Positions 37,499-47,084 of a stretch of 64,000 nucleotides of DNA are shown here, one piece after another (position 1 is the stretch's first letter; every line of letters begins with the position of its first letter). Source of the DNA: Allodiplogaster sudhausi (Eukaryota > Nematoda > Chromadorea > Rhabditida > Diplogasteridae); NCBI GenBank assembly GCA_945643635.1, contig CALZFC010000046.1:192501-256500 (forward strand). The letters are read 5' to 3'. The translations under genes and the position numbers were made by a program. The notes under the pieces were generated by a model. That model did no database searches, was not told the DNA's origin, and worked only from the letters and a program-made list of their open reading frames with translations.

Positions 37499-38425
37499 AT
37501 GTTCCGCTCGCTCGCCCTTCTCTCCCTGTCGGCCTTCGCGGTCCTCGCTTCGCCCGTTCCCGACTACGACGTCAAGGACATTCCCGAGCAGTACAAAGGC
37601 GAGCATTTTGTTTTCTTTAGGACATTATTTACTCTTTAAAGATCGCTTTAACGATAAATGTCCGGTTTATTAGCATAAAATTTTCCAGCAGTACTACAAG
37701 ACGAAAGTAGCAATAAACTAAACTAAATTCAGGTCTGATCCCGCAGTCGGTGCTGGACTTCGCGACCGGGCTGAGCGACGAGGACAAGGCGATTCTCAAG
37801 GAAGTCGCCAAGGACTACAAGAACTACAAGAACGAGGAGGAGGCTCGTTTCAAACATTTTGCCGCAATTAACGATTTTTTTTTGTCATTAACCGCATTGA
37901 GTTGATTCTCTCTCTCTCTTTTTCCCTTTCCCTCTATCGCTCTCTCTCTCTGTCCCTCTTTTAATTGTGCACCCGTTCAAGTAACTGCTTCAGGCCATCG
38001 CCGCGCTGAAGGCCAAGTCTGCGACCCTCGGAGCCAAGGCCGAGGAACTGAACAAATCGCTGAAGGAGAAGATCGACACGCTGGGCGAGGAGGCCAAGAC
38101 CTTCGCCACGGACATCATCACGGAGGGTCGCAAGCTCCACTCTGAGTTCCTTGCTGGCTCCAAGCCCTCCCTCGATGACCTGAAGGCTAAGGCACAGAGT
38201 TCTTTCATTATTTATTGTGTTTTAAATCTCCATGAATTATATTAGTTGATTACTTTTATTCTTTCTAAAAAGACATCTTTGCAGGCGCTCTCCTACTTCG
38301 ACAAGTACCACGCCCTCTCCGACGCGGCCAAGGCTGACCTCGAGAAGAACTTCCCACTCACGGCCGGTCTCTTCAAGAACGAGCAGGTCCAGGCGCTCAT
38401 CAACCAGCACCTCAAGAAGAACTAG
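37499..38425 (+). CDS. far: Fatty-acid- and retinol-binding protein (FAR), copy A
   Basis: Four exons, 37499-37598, 37733-37842, 37994-38191 and 38285-38425, give 182 aa, the usual FAR length. A signal peptide (MFRSLALLSLSAFAVLASPV) is followed by DIPEQYKGLIPQSVLDF, LSDEDKAILKEVAKDYKNYK, NEEEAIAALKAKSATLG, a long amphipathic helix region (LNKSLKEKIDTLGEEAK), YFDKYHALSDAAKADLEKNF and a C-terminus QALINQHLKKN. FARs are secreted all-helical carriers of fatty acids and retinol, and in parasites they are released into the host; a parasitic lifestyle cannot be inferred here. All three introns need GC donors (GCGAGC, GCTCGT, GCACAG) with AG acceptors, because the family sequence fixes the reading frame at each join. 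The gene is one arm of an inverted duplication with copy B. An acceptor-like TTTCAG 12 nt before the ATG suggests a 5'-UTR intron or trans-splicing. Confidence 0.95.
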
Positions 38426-38719
38426 GCCCCTCTTCTTTCTATGCCCAAATCAGGCTCAAAGATTCATAGGAAATGCTTTAATGTTTGTTCTCTGATAATT
38501 GATATGCATTATTTTGCAATTGTTTTGAAATGAAATAAATTATTAATTTTTGACGGTCTCGCAATCAATCATTGCAAAAGGAGGAGTCGATTTGGAATAT
38601 TGTTAAAAAAAGATCTATTTCTAACATTAGAGCTCAGAACACATAATGAAAACGCTTTAAAGGAAGTATTCTACGAAAAAAAGAATTTACTCTTCAAACG
38701 ATGAAAAGCTCGCAAATTT

Positions 38720-39815
38720 TTGAGCAGTGATTTAGGGCCCGATTCAAAATGTCAAGTTTGAGACGCATGTGTATATAACCTTTCTCTAGTTTTCTTTCAT
38801 TGCCTCTATATTCTCTGACGCCTGTAGCTCTCATCTCTTGGCGAAAATTGGGTGAATATTGGGCAGGAGGGGTTGAGGATTCCTGTTCTTCAAACAAATT
38901 GGCGGCACTCATTGTTGAGGACCCATCGAGTTCATCGACTGAGACGTTTTCGTCAACAGTATCAGTATTGGAAATCAGCTAGACATGTCTGTCTAAATAC
39001 TGATTTCCATAAGACGAGGTCGTCCTGTAGGCCAAACTTCTGCAAGTGGAAAGATAAACAAAGAAGTTATTGTTTTCTTCAGATACCTCCTATAATCTCG
39101 GAATATTGTGACGTCATAATAGCAGGAATTACATCGGAAGCCGTCATGAGATTAGCTCTTTCATTATTTCAAAACGTTGCTGAGAGATAAGAATTTTCAT
39201 TTGACAGATTATCCGAGGAAATCGATTGGCACAGAACATTCAAACGCAAACGTTTCATAGTCGACATAAAAACATGATGATACCTACTTGAATATGTAGA
39301 ATCTTTTACTTGGTGACAGGATTTTTTTGGCCAACTCCATTCCAACATTGTTTTTTTTTCTTCTTACGTTGTTGTTTTTGTGCCTATTCGTTGATTCAGT
39401 TTGGTCCTTCTATCTCGTGGGCATTTGGAATTTAAATTACCTTTGAAATTTAGAAATGTGCAAGTATTCATGGTGTATTCATGGCACAAATATGTTTGTT
39501 TACTTATTTATACATAGTCTGTTTGAATTTTGATGCTTATGTCGTGTGTGCGTTACTGCACAGAACTTTGGATTCAATTTTGTTCTCTATGTGAAATACT
39601 TTTCAAAGCCCGCGCCATATTTGTGCCTGTAAAATCGTTCAGTTTACTGTATATTGCAGCTTCGGCGGAAGAGATCAAGATGATGTTCGACATGCAACGA
39701 GCAGTCCGCGGCTTGAACTCTTCGTCGTTATCAATGGCGGACACTGACACTGGCTTCGTCATCTCTTGCCTCTTCGTGTTAGCCCAGTACAGCTCATTCC
39801 AAAAGAACATCGAAA
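38720..39815 (-). CDS. Possible small minus-strand gene in the FAR spacer
   Basis: Two open pieces look coding on the minus strand. One, about 39600-39808, reads MFFWNELYWANTKRQEMTKP and ISSAEAAIYSKLNDFTGTN. The other begins after a GTCTAG acceptor at 38981 and reads ISNTDTVDENVSVDELDGSS, MSAANLFEEQESSTPPAQYS and PNFRQEMRATGVREYRGN before a stop near 38694. Composition is Ser/Thr/Glu-rich and not repeat-derived. I could not find the exons in between or a family. The plus strand of 39660-39830 is also open (AEEIKMMFDMQRAVRGLNSS), so the strand is uncertain. Confidence 0.3.
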
Positions 39816-40082
39816 GTTTACTACTTTCCTAATTTGATAGCATCTCTCGATCTACCTTTAATTTTGCCTTGACTTAAATAAACGCATTGGACAAGAATAT
39901 TTGCTCATTTCACTCCCCCATCGTCTCTCACTCTCTCACTCTGTTTTTCTCTTTCTATTCCTTTCAATGTGCTGCAGCCTAAAAGAAGGGGGTGGGGACT
40001 AGAGTGCAGGGTAGCTAGAGTGTCCAAGTGTGTCAGAGACGCAGAGTATACTCCTCTTTGTTGCAGAGTGAGCCTGCTGCTG

Positions 40083-40217
40083 ATGCTGCTGGCGCTGCTC
40101 TTGTTGTTGGTGGCCGCGCTGGCTGCCAAGGGGCGGAGTCTCGTGCCCGAAAGACAGCCTCTGCGGCCGGCCAGTTTTTGGGGATACGACGGAATGCTGC
40201 TGGGTGTCGAGGAGTGA
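40083..40217 (+). CDS. Small ORF with a strong signal-peptide or membrane segment
   Basis: A 44-aa frame, MLLALLLLLVAALAAKGRSL then VPERQPLRPASFWGYDGMLL and GVEE. The Leu-rich start is an excellent signal peptide or membrane helix with a likely cleavage after AALAA. A TTGTTGCAG acceptor lies just upstream (about 40065), so it may equally be the last exon of a longer protein. No family recognised; the CTG/GCTG repeats could produce this by chance. Confidence 0.3.
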   Translation: MLLALLLLLVAALAAKGRSLVPERQPLRPASFWGYDGMLLGVEE

Positions 40218-40818
40218 AAGAGGGAGGGGAGAAATAAAGCTTGCGCAATCCTGGCTGTCCACATTCCAAAGCCACCAATATTGAACAAGTCTACCAAATT
40301 CTTGACTGCTTGAAAACACTTGTGCATTGCCACTCTTTTCTGCTCTATATTTTTATTTATGAACACGAGGCATGCAGCGAGTGGTTCTGAGTCTGTTGCA
40401 ACCCAATGCAGAAGAATGAGGGAAAAGCAGCCTTCTAAACACACGTTGTACTGTTTTGAGAGTGGACATGATACGTTCAATACTTAAGTGCAACTCTTGG
40501 TCATCTCAATTAATGTCTTATGGTTAGCATGTATACATATTTCTTGGCTCATTAACTATGTTTATATACATATGTGTTTTCTTTTTTAAAGACATATTTT
40601 ATTCCCCTCTTTCTCCACTATTCAATCTCTAAGAAACGTTTTGAAATAATGAAAGCTCTAATCTCATGACTGTTTTTGATATAACTGCAAGTGTTATGAC
40701 GTCAAAATATTCGGAGATTAAAGTGTATTCATTATGTGTTCTGTTGATATAATGTCAGAGAGTGATAAAAAAAATATTCCAAATCGGCTTCTAATTTTTT
40801 ACAGTGCTTCATTGCGAG

Positions 40819-41269
40819 CAGAGCTGCACGCTGGCCCAAATTTTTTGGGCCGGCCCGACCCTTCGGGCCCAAAATCTCGGCCCGGCCCGGCCCGCCGTTT
40901 TAGGGCCCTGGAATTTTGGGCCCGGCCGGCCCGGACCCTCGAATTTTGGGCCCGGCCGGCCCGATTTTTTAAAATTTTCCGATTCCAATTTTTAATTCGT
41001 CATTTTCGTAGCGAACCTTTTTTCCTTTTAACTTCCCGTTCAAAAGGCTTCTCATTTATTTCATTCTGAAGCGGAATACGACTCCTGAACTGCAAAATTA
41101 CTCATGATCAATAAGAGTTCAGTTGGTCATGAGCAACACATTTGCGAAAAACGGGCCCTATCGGGCCCTAGGTTGGGCCCGGCCCGGCCCGGCCCTAGAG
41201 GGCCTTGGAAATTTGGGCCCGGCCGGCCCTGGGCCCGGGCCGGGCCGGCCCGGGCCGCGTGCAGCTCTG
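40819..41269. mobile_element. hAT-type non-autonomous element (MITE) with GGGCCGGCCC-rich ends
   Basis: Terminal inverted repeats CAGAGCTGCACGC / GCGTGCAGCTCTG are flanked on both sides by the 8-bp direct repeat ATTGCGAG (40811-40818 and 41270-41277). An 8-bp target duplication and CAGxG ends are the signature of the hAT superfamily. The subterminal regions are runs of GGCCCGGCCC and GGGCCC in inverted orientation; the middle is ordinary AT-rich DNA. No transposase is encoded. Confidence 0.93.
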
Positions 41270-41409
41270 ATTGCGAGACCGTCAAAAAGCAATCATTTAT
41301 TTTATTTCAAAACAATTGCAAAATAATGCATATCCGTTATCGGAGAACAAACAATAAGGCATTTCCTATGAATCTTTGAGCCTGATTTGGGCATAGAAAG
41401 AAGAGCAGC

Positions 41410-42374
41410 CTAGTTCTTCTTGAGGTGCTGGTTGATGAGCGCCTGGACCTGCTCGTTCTTGAAGAGACCGGCCGTGAGTGGGAAGTTCTTCTCGAGGTCG
41501 GCCTTGGCCGCGTCTGAGAGGGCGTGGTACTTGTCGAAGTAGGAGAGCGCCTGTAAGGACCTTTTTTATAACGAATAAAAGTAATCAGTTGAAGTATTAA
41601 TGATGAAACTGAACTGATTGAGAGTTAAATAAAGTGAAATAAAATAAAATTAAATAATCTGACGATTCTGTACCTTAGCCTTCAGGTCATCGAGGGAGGG
41701 CTTGGAGCCAGCAAGGAACTCAGAGTGGAGCTTGCGACCCTCCGTGATGATGTCCGTGGCGAAGGTCTTGGCTTCCTCGCCCAGCGTGTCGATCTTCTCC
41801 TTCAGCGCCTTGTTCAGCTCCTCGGCCTTGGCTCCGAGGGTCGCAGACTTGGCCTTCAGCGCGGCGATGGCCTGAAGCAGTTACTTGAACGGGTGCACAA
41901 TTTAAAGAATTCTTTAATTCCTTTCACAAAGAGAGAGAGAGGGAGTAAGAAAAAGAGATAGGAGAACGATTCTACTCGATTTATGATAGAAATAAAATCG
42001 TTGATTGCTGCGAAAATGTTTGAAACGAGCCTCCTCCTCGTTCTTGTAGTTCTTGTAGTCCTTGGCGACGTCCTTGAGAATCGCCTTGTCCTCGTCGCTC
42101 AGCCCTGTAGCGAAGTCCAGCACCGACTGCGGGATCAGACCTGAATTTCGTTTAGCTTATTGCTATTCTCGTCTTATAGTACTGCTGGACAATCTTTTGT
42201 TAATAAACCGTACACTTATCTTTAAAGCGATCTTGAAAGAGTAAATAATGTCCTAAAGTAAACAAAATGCTCGCCTTTGTACTGCTCGGGAATGTCCTTG
42301 ACGTCGTAGTCGGGAACGGGCGAAGCGAGGACCGCGAAGGCCGACAGGGAGAGAAGGGCGAGCGAGCGGAACAT
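41410..42374 (-). CDS. far: Fatty-acid- and retinol-binding protein (FAR), copy B
   Basis: Four exons, 41410-41550, 41674-41871, 42031-42140 and 42275-42374, exactly matching copy A in exon lengths (141, 198, 110 and 100 nt) and giving 182 aa. The protein differs from copy A at few sites (for example ILKDVAKDYK for ILKEVAKDYK, and LNKALKEK for LNKSLKEK). Introns 1 and 2 keep the GC donors GCGAGC and GCTCGT, but intron 3 has GTACAG where copy A has GCACAG. Similarity continues into the 3' flank (the GCATTTCCTATGAATCTTTG segment) and 5' flank (TATA octamer, GA/TC tract). An acceptor TTGTTCAG lies 9 nt before the ATG, so the 5' end is cis- or trans-spliced. Confidence 0.95.
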
Positions 42375-42501
42375 GATGTTGACCTGAACAATGAATTTAA
42401 AATTCCGGCTTGAAAATTAGTTTAGCCAATAGAAAGGAAAGGTGAAAGAGAATAGGAGGTGTCTGTCGGTCCGTGATGATCTCCGCTTCTGTCTCCTTGC
42501 C

Positions 42502-42509
42502 TATTTATA
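42502..42509 (-). promoter_or_regulatory. TATA box of FAR gene B
   Basis: TATAAATA on the minus strand, 128 bp before the ATG of copy B, mirrored by the same octamer upstream of copy A. Confidence 0.6.
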
Positions 42510-42639
42510 CGTGTGGATTCCGAGTGAGAGAGCGTACACATCGCGGAGAGTGCAGAGACATCAAGTAGAATGCAACAATATTACACATTATCGGACACGG
42601 TTCAAAAGCTTAAGATGTTTTGAATCTGTTTTGCTTTCT

Positions 42640-44070
42640 CCATTTCTTTATCTTTCTCTCTCTCTTTCTCTCTCTCTCCCTTTTTCTCTTTCGTTCTCTC
42701 TTTCTCGCACTCTCTCCTCTCTTCACTTGTCATCTCCATATCTCTGCTTCTCTATCATTTTGTCACTTTTTCCATGTCCATTTCCCAGCTGCCATTGCAA
42801 ATGTTGCCTTGCCATCTCCTTTGAGTAGCTTGTCTATCTGTAGATGAGATCAGAAAACGAAGAGCATGTGAACAGACAGAGGAGAAATCTTCCCTTCGAT
42901 TCCCTTCGACATCTCATCTTTTATATTTTGAAAAGTCAAAGAAAGGAAGTAAGCTCTTTTAAAAGATTTCGCCTTAATCGAACACATGTGTATTAACAAC
43001 ACCATTAAATAAAGAAAATCAGACTAAAGGTGAGAGAGCATTCATTTCAAGGAGAGCGCACTCTTTTTTCTCTCACCCTTTGGCCTTTGGCCTATGGTCT
43101 CTCGTTTCGTTGTGAAAGAGTCGTTCAAAGCGGGTAAACGCGCGAGATTCCGGAAGAAAAAATCCGAATTGCTGATACCTACAGATCCTAAGAACATGGG
43201 AACTGCCCAAGGAAAGCGAAGAGATGCATTTCCATGAAATCTGCATATTCGTTTGATAGTGTCTTTCTCGCTGAGCCAAGAAGATGTTGCAACGATGTCA
43301 AATGGGTAGGAGAGGGGGATTCCAGACATCATTAATATTCATGTCCTTCGGCATCATCAATGCCGCGTTGAGCCACTATCGCTTCTCTGGAAAATACGTA
43401 GCATTTATCCGCTATGTGTGTCTCCTTCCAATATACACCGCTCATATATCAAAAAGGACGTTAGAGGGGAGGGCGAGACGGGGTGGAGCTGTTTTCCTCT
43501 CTCTTTACCCTAACATTGGAGGTGCGCAATAAGCAGAAAAAGAGAGAGAGAGGGAGAGAGAGATAGAGAGAAATAAAAAGAGAGAGAAATAGAGAGAATT
43601 ACTCGGAAGGAAGGAGGAGCATGAACGAAGCGATATAAAGAAGCATTCCTAATGAGCAGCGTCTCTTTCGTCTGCATTCAATTCGTCTTGGAAATGAAAA
43701 GAAATGTTTCCCCGTGTTGCGTCATGCGGATAAGTCGAGCTTGATGCTAAGCTGCGAATCGTTGTTTAGCTTTTTTGGATTTTGCGTTTTATTGCATGAA
43801 ATTTGACAACTTTAGTATTTTTTGAATAATTTTTTTTTGCTATATTCTTTTAGTTTTCTTGCGCTTTTTTGTAATATTCAGAAGGCAGAGTGCAAGCTTT
43901 AAGTAAAAAAAAGTAAGATTAAACCGTTTTTAACAGCTTCTTTATGCTACTCCTTCACGCGTAAGAGTGCCGTGTTCAAAGTACAAAAAAAGGAAAGAAA
44001 GAGAAGGAAGAAGATTAAACCGTGTTTTCAGCAAGCTCCTTTAAGCGTCTTCACACGCTTCGTTGCCGAC
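42640..44070. other. Intergenic stretch with TC and GA tracts
   Basis: A TC tract at 42655-42720 mirrors the GA tract at 36965-37110 upstream of FAR copy A. A GA tract lies at 43540-43600. Otherwise no gene is supported apart from the small ORF at 43094-43237. Confidence 0.7.
43094..43237 (+). CDS. 47-aa basic small ORF, uncertain
   Basis: Starts ATGGTCTCTCG and encodes MVSRFVVKESFKAGKRARFR, KKKSELLIPTDPKNMGTAQG and KRRDAFP. Composition is coding-like and strongly basic with a GKR dibasic site. The opposite strand carries a 96-aa open frame over the same bases, so one of them is fortuitous. No family recognised. Confidence 0.22.
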   Translation: MVSRFVVKESFKAGKRARFRKKKSELLIPTDPKNMGTAQGKRRDAFP

Positions 44071-44075
44071 TTCTC

Positions 44076-44367
44076 ATGAGACTCGCGCCACTCTTAATTG
44101 TTGCCTCGTCGTTGGCCATTGCTCACGCTCGACAAGTTCGAGATGGCATAAAAAAGGAGCCAAAAAAAATTCAAGCTTGAATTCGTCAAAAAAATTTTTT
44201 GTCTGACACAAGGGCAAGGCAGTTAATGTAGAGAGAGGAGAGAAAAAAATATATCTTAAACGAGCCATCACTATTTCAACTCCGAGCCCAATATTAGAAG
44301 TTTTTATTAATGAGGAAGTGTGTCTGGAATGAAAAAGTGTTGAAAAAAAACAAAGTGTTTTTCACTC

Positions 44368-44410
<43 letters not shown>

Positions 44411-44477
44411 AAGTCTCTCTTTCCTGTTCTCTCTCTCTATCTTTTTCTCTCTCGTTTTCTTCCATCTACATATACCT

Positions 44478-44523
<46 letters not shown>

Positions 44524-45288
44524 ACTTTTAGGAGCAGCAAAACGATCGCAAGCTTCGCCTCTGCGGCGGAAAGTTTATAACGGCGATGTATGCTGTCTGT
44601 GGCGGGGCGCATGCGTACGTACAACGGGAAGGTAATAAATTAAAATATTTATTTTTTACGGCTCGAGTCTATTCACGGTCTTCATTCACTGTAGGAAACA
44701 GAACTTTTGTTGTACAAATATTTAGTGGTTGACCAAGTTCTTTCCTTATACATATGTTTATTATTTTCGGCGTGAACAAAATCAGCACGTCTTGAGATTG
44801 AATAATTATTTTAAAAAAAAAGATGAAGAAGGAAAAGTGGAGTAACAGCGCGTTCTGTCTGTGTGTTTTTTGTGCCTAATTTATAAGAACTCGGCAACGT
44901 ATTTAGTGATTTTTCTAATGTTATTATGACTAATTTCCAAGTATATTCTAATCTGGTTATTTCTCCCAGTTGGTTTCGACTCGTTCCGTGGGCAGCTACG
45001 TACTCGTTGCTGTAGCGAGCGATGCAGCATGGCTTTCCTTCGGAGCCATTGCATAGAGCAAGAGGAGAAGACGGAGGAGGAGAGAGGAAAGGAAGAAGAG
45101 GGCCACTCCGCTACTCGTGAGGATCTCCCGAGCACAAGTCCTGCCAAGCAAGAAGAGGAAGACCTCTATGAGGTTAGCCAGCCATGCCATTCCTGGGGCA
45201 TCTCTGTAGGATTCCATCAAGGAATACTAAACTCAACCGTAATCTATTTGAATTTTTTTCTTGACTGTTTCAGCCGCGTCGCCCTTAA
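44076..45288 (+). CDS. ins: Insulin-like peptide precursor
   Basis: Exon 1 (44076-44135) encodes a signal peptide, MRLAPLLIVASSLAIAHARQ. Exon 2 (44532-44631) encodes the B chain RKLRLCGGKFITAMYAVCGG with the canonical C-11-C spacing and LCG...AxYxVCG signature. Exon 3 (44970-45172) encodes the A chain RCCSERCSMAFLRSHCIEQ with exact CC-3-C-8-C spacing. Phases 0 and 1 match. A short linker (VGFDSFRGQLRTR) with Arg sites replaces a long C-peptide, and an acidic tail (EEKTEEERGKEEEG...) of about 45 residues follows the A chain, which is unusual. After donor GTTAGC at 45173 two 3' exons are possible: 45274-45288 (PRRP-stop, 125 aa total) or 46129-46218 (DLLKVAPGLLRFQIQCLGRR..., 150 aa). It is probably secreted and acts on insulin/IGF-type receptors controlling growth and dauer-like decisions. 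Exons 2-3 lie between the arms of an inverted repeat. Confidence 0.86.
44152..44210 (+). repeat. Dispersed ~45-bp motif, copy 4
   Basis: AAAAGGAGCCAAAAAAAATT followed by CAAGCTTGAATTCGTCAAA and TTTTTTGTCTGAC, in intron 1 of the insulin-like gene. It keeps the GGAGCCAAAA, TTGAATTCG and CTGAC blocks of the other copies. Confidence 0.5.
44205..44524 (+). repeat. Left arm of a ~300-bp inverted repeat
   Basis: Runs from about ACACAAGGGCAAGGCAGTTA through CGAGCCATCACTATTTCAAC, GAGGAAGTGTGTCTGGAATG, AACAAAGTG and a (TC)n tract interrupted by CATCTACATATACC, ending at exon 2 of the insulin-like gene. It is the reverse complement, with small indels, of 45778-46079. Confidence 0.92.
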
Positions 45289-45777
45289 ACACAAAAACCG
45301 AATTCTAGATTGAGTTTTGGGCCATTTAAATTCGAAAGGCAAAGGGCCTTCTTTAATGAATTCTAGTCTAATACTTATATATGTATTTCTTTTTTTTACA
45401 TATAGTGACTGTCTTTCAAACTAAAACTGTAATAAAAGCTAAGAGACAGTACACTTTTTAAAACTCCAAGGATCACTTCTAAAATAGCACTGATTTATAA
45501 TGCAAACAATATAAACTCTTAGAATTCAGATCATATAGCTGAAATAAGACGTTTGAGATGTATGTAAAAATCTTTGTTCTGAGAAGGCTTAAGCTGCGGC
45601 TTTCGTATTTGCTCTCCTTTTATGCTAAATGTCAGCAGATGTCTCGTCATTGCAATGAGAAACGCATAGAAAAGATTAATGTTGTAAAGATATATTCTCA
45701 ATAATATGTTTCTGTGTGTATATGAATGAAATGAAAGACAGAGAGAGATATATAGAGTGAAATAGGGATAGTGACAA

Positions 45778-45881
45778 AGATAGAGAAAGAGAGAGAGAGA
45801 GAGAGAGAAAAGAGATATATGTAGATGGAAGAAAACGAGAGAGAAAAAGATAGAGAGAGAGAGAACGGGAAAGAGAGACTT

Positions 45882-45923
<42 letters not shown>

Positions 45924-46079
45924 ACACTTTGTTTTTTTTCAACACTTTTTCATTCCAGACACACTTCCTCATTAATAAAAGAAAACTTCTAATATTGGGC
46001 TCGGAGTTGAAATAGTGATGGCTCGTTTAAGATATATTTTTTTCTCTCCTCTCTCTACATTAACTGCCTCGCCCGTGTG
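45778..46079 (-). repeat. Right arm of the ~300-bp inverted repeat
   Basis: Contains CACTTTG, CATTCCAGACACACTTCCTC, AATATTGGGCTCGGAGTTGA and GTGATGGCTCGTTTAAG, each the reverse complement of the left arm. The order (GA)n tract, unique part, then TACATTAACTGCC is the exact mirror. Arms are about 1.25 kb apart. Confidence 0.92.
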
Positions 46080-46128
46080 AGAGAAAGAGAGAGAGAGATC
46101 AGGGGAATCACTGTTTCATTTGTTACAG

Positions 46129-46218
46129 GATCTTCTAAAGGTGGCGCCCGGCCTTCTTCGCTTCCAAATCCAATGTCTCGGCAGGCGAGAGGGTGCTGAT
46201 TGTGAGTTGGCTGAATGA
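46129..46218 (+). CDS. Possible alternative last exon of the insulin-like gene
   Basis: After an acceptor TTTGTTACAG, 30 codons in phase 0 encode DLLKVAPGLLRFQIQCLGRR, EGADCELAE and a stop. The phase fits the donor at 45173. It lies just beyond the right inverted-repeat arm. The alternative is that it is noncoding and the gene ends at 45288. Confidence 0.35.
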   Translation, partial: DLLKVAPGLLRFQIQCLGRREGADCELAE

Positions 46219-46815
46219 CAGACGCATCCATCTCTCATGCTCTCACAATCAGACGCTCGCTCATTACGTCTCTTGTTCCCTCTGTCTCCCTTTTTCTCTC
46301 CATCCTCCCTTCCCCTCGCTCTCCTCTCACTTTACTCACTAGTCCCCCTCCTAGTTCTTCCCATCCCGCTGTCCTCTGTCTAATTTGCATGAGACTTGAT
46401 GTATACATACATGTATGTAGTAATGCAGTAACATCCTCAAGTAAACATGGAGTGTATTATGCATGCAATCCTCTCTTTAGAGTATCAAGCTCTCTAGGCA
46501 ACTTAGAGTTCCGTTATACCAAGCAGACTATAACAGCAATAAAAAAAACCATGAACATATCAGCGTTCCAAGAAGGCATGTAAAAATACAACTCCAGAAG
46601 GGAAGAGAAAGCTTGCTCTCTACTAACTTGCTCAGATTTTTTGTCATTTTCGCTTTTCTTTCCCTTTTCGCTTGCTTTCTCTTGTGGTGGCAAGTGTCGG
46701 CTGAAGAAAAACCGGTCATTTCATCATGGAGTAGAGAACAAAGAGAAGAAGAACCGAGAAAGAAGCTGAACGAGATGGAATGTGTGAAAGACGTTCTTTC
46801 CGATTGCAGACGTGT
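46219..46815. other. Intergenic stretch upstream of the tRNA
   Basis: CT-rich sequence at 46260-46380 and then mixed sequence. Short ORFs are present on both strands but none has a domain, splice sites or a partner. Confidence 0.6.
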
Positions 46816-46887
46816 GGGGGTATAGCTCAGTGGTAGAGCGCTCGCTTAGCATGCGAGAGGGCTGGGGTTCAATTCCCCATACCTCCA
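46816..46887 (+). tRNA. tRNA-Ala (anticodon AGC)
   Basis: A complete 72-nt cloverleaf: acceptor stem GGGGGTA/TACCTCC with the G3:U70 wobble pair that identifies alanine tRNAs, D arm GCTCAGTGGTAGAGC, anticodon arm CTCGC-TTAGCAT-GCGAG with AGC, variable AGGGC, T arm TGGGG-TTCAATT-CCCCA and discriminator A. The A-box (TAGCTCAGTGGTAGAGC) and B-box (GGTTCAATTCC) of the internal RNA polymerase III promoter are intact. No intron. A clear T run is not found immediately downstream; TTTTG follows within 10 nt. Confidence 0.97.
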
Positions 46888-47084
46888 AAACATTTTGCTG
46901 AATGTTGCTGAACAAGAATGTTGATGCATACTTTTATGGAGCATTTATACATCAATGTGTGAAGGATATAACTGTACAACAACAACAAGATCAGGTCCTT
47001 CAGTGCAGTGAAACATAATAATTAAAGTGTTACAATTGCATTTTAAGGCCCTTGTTGGGTGGGCTCGTTTGGTTCCTCTTGTAA

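Noticed and set aside
40734..41379. Pro/Gly/Arg-rich ORFs at 40.7-41.4 kb
   Set aside because: They are produced by the GGGCCGGCCC arrays of the hAT-like element.
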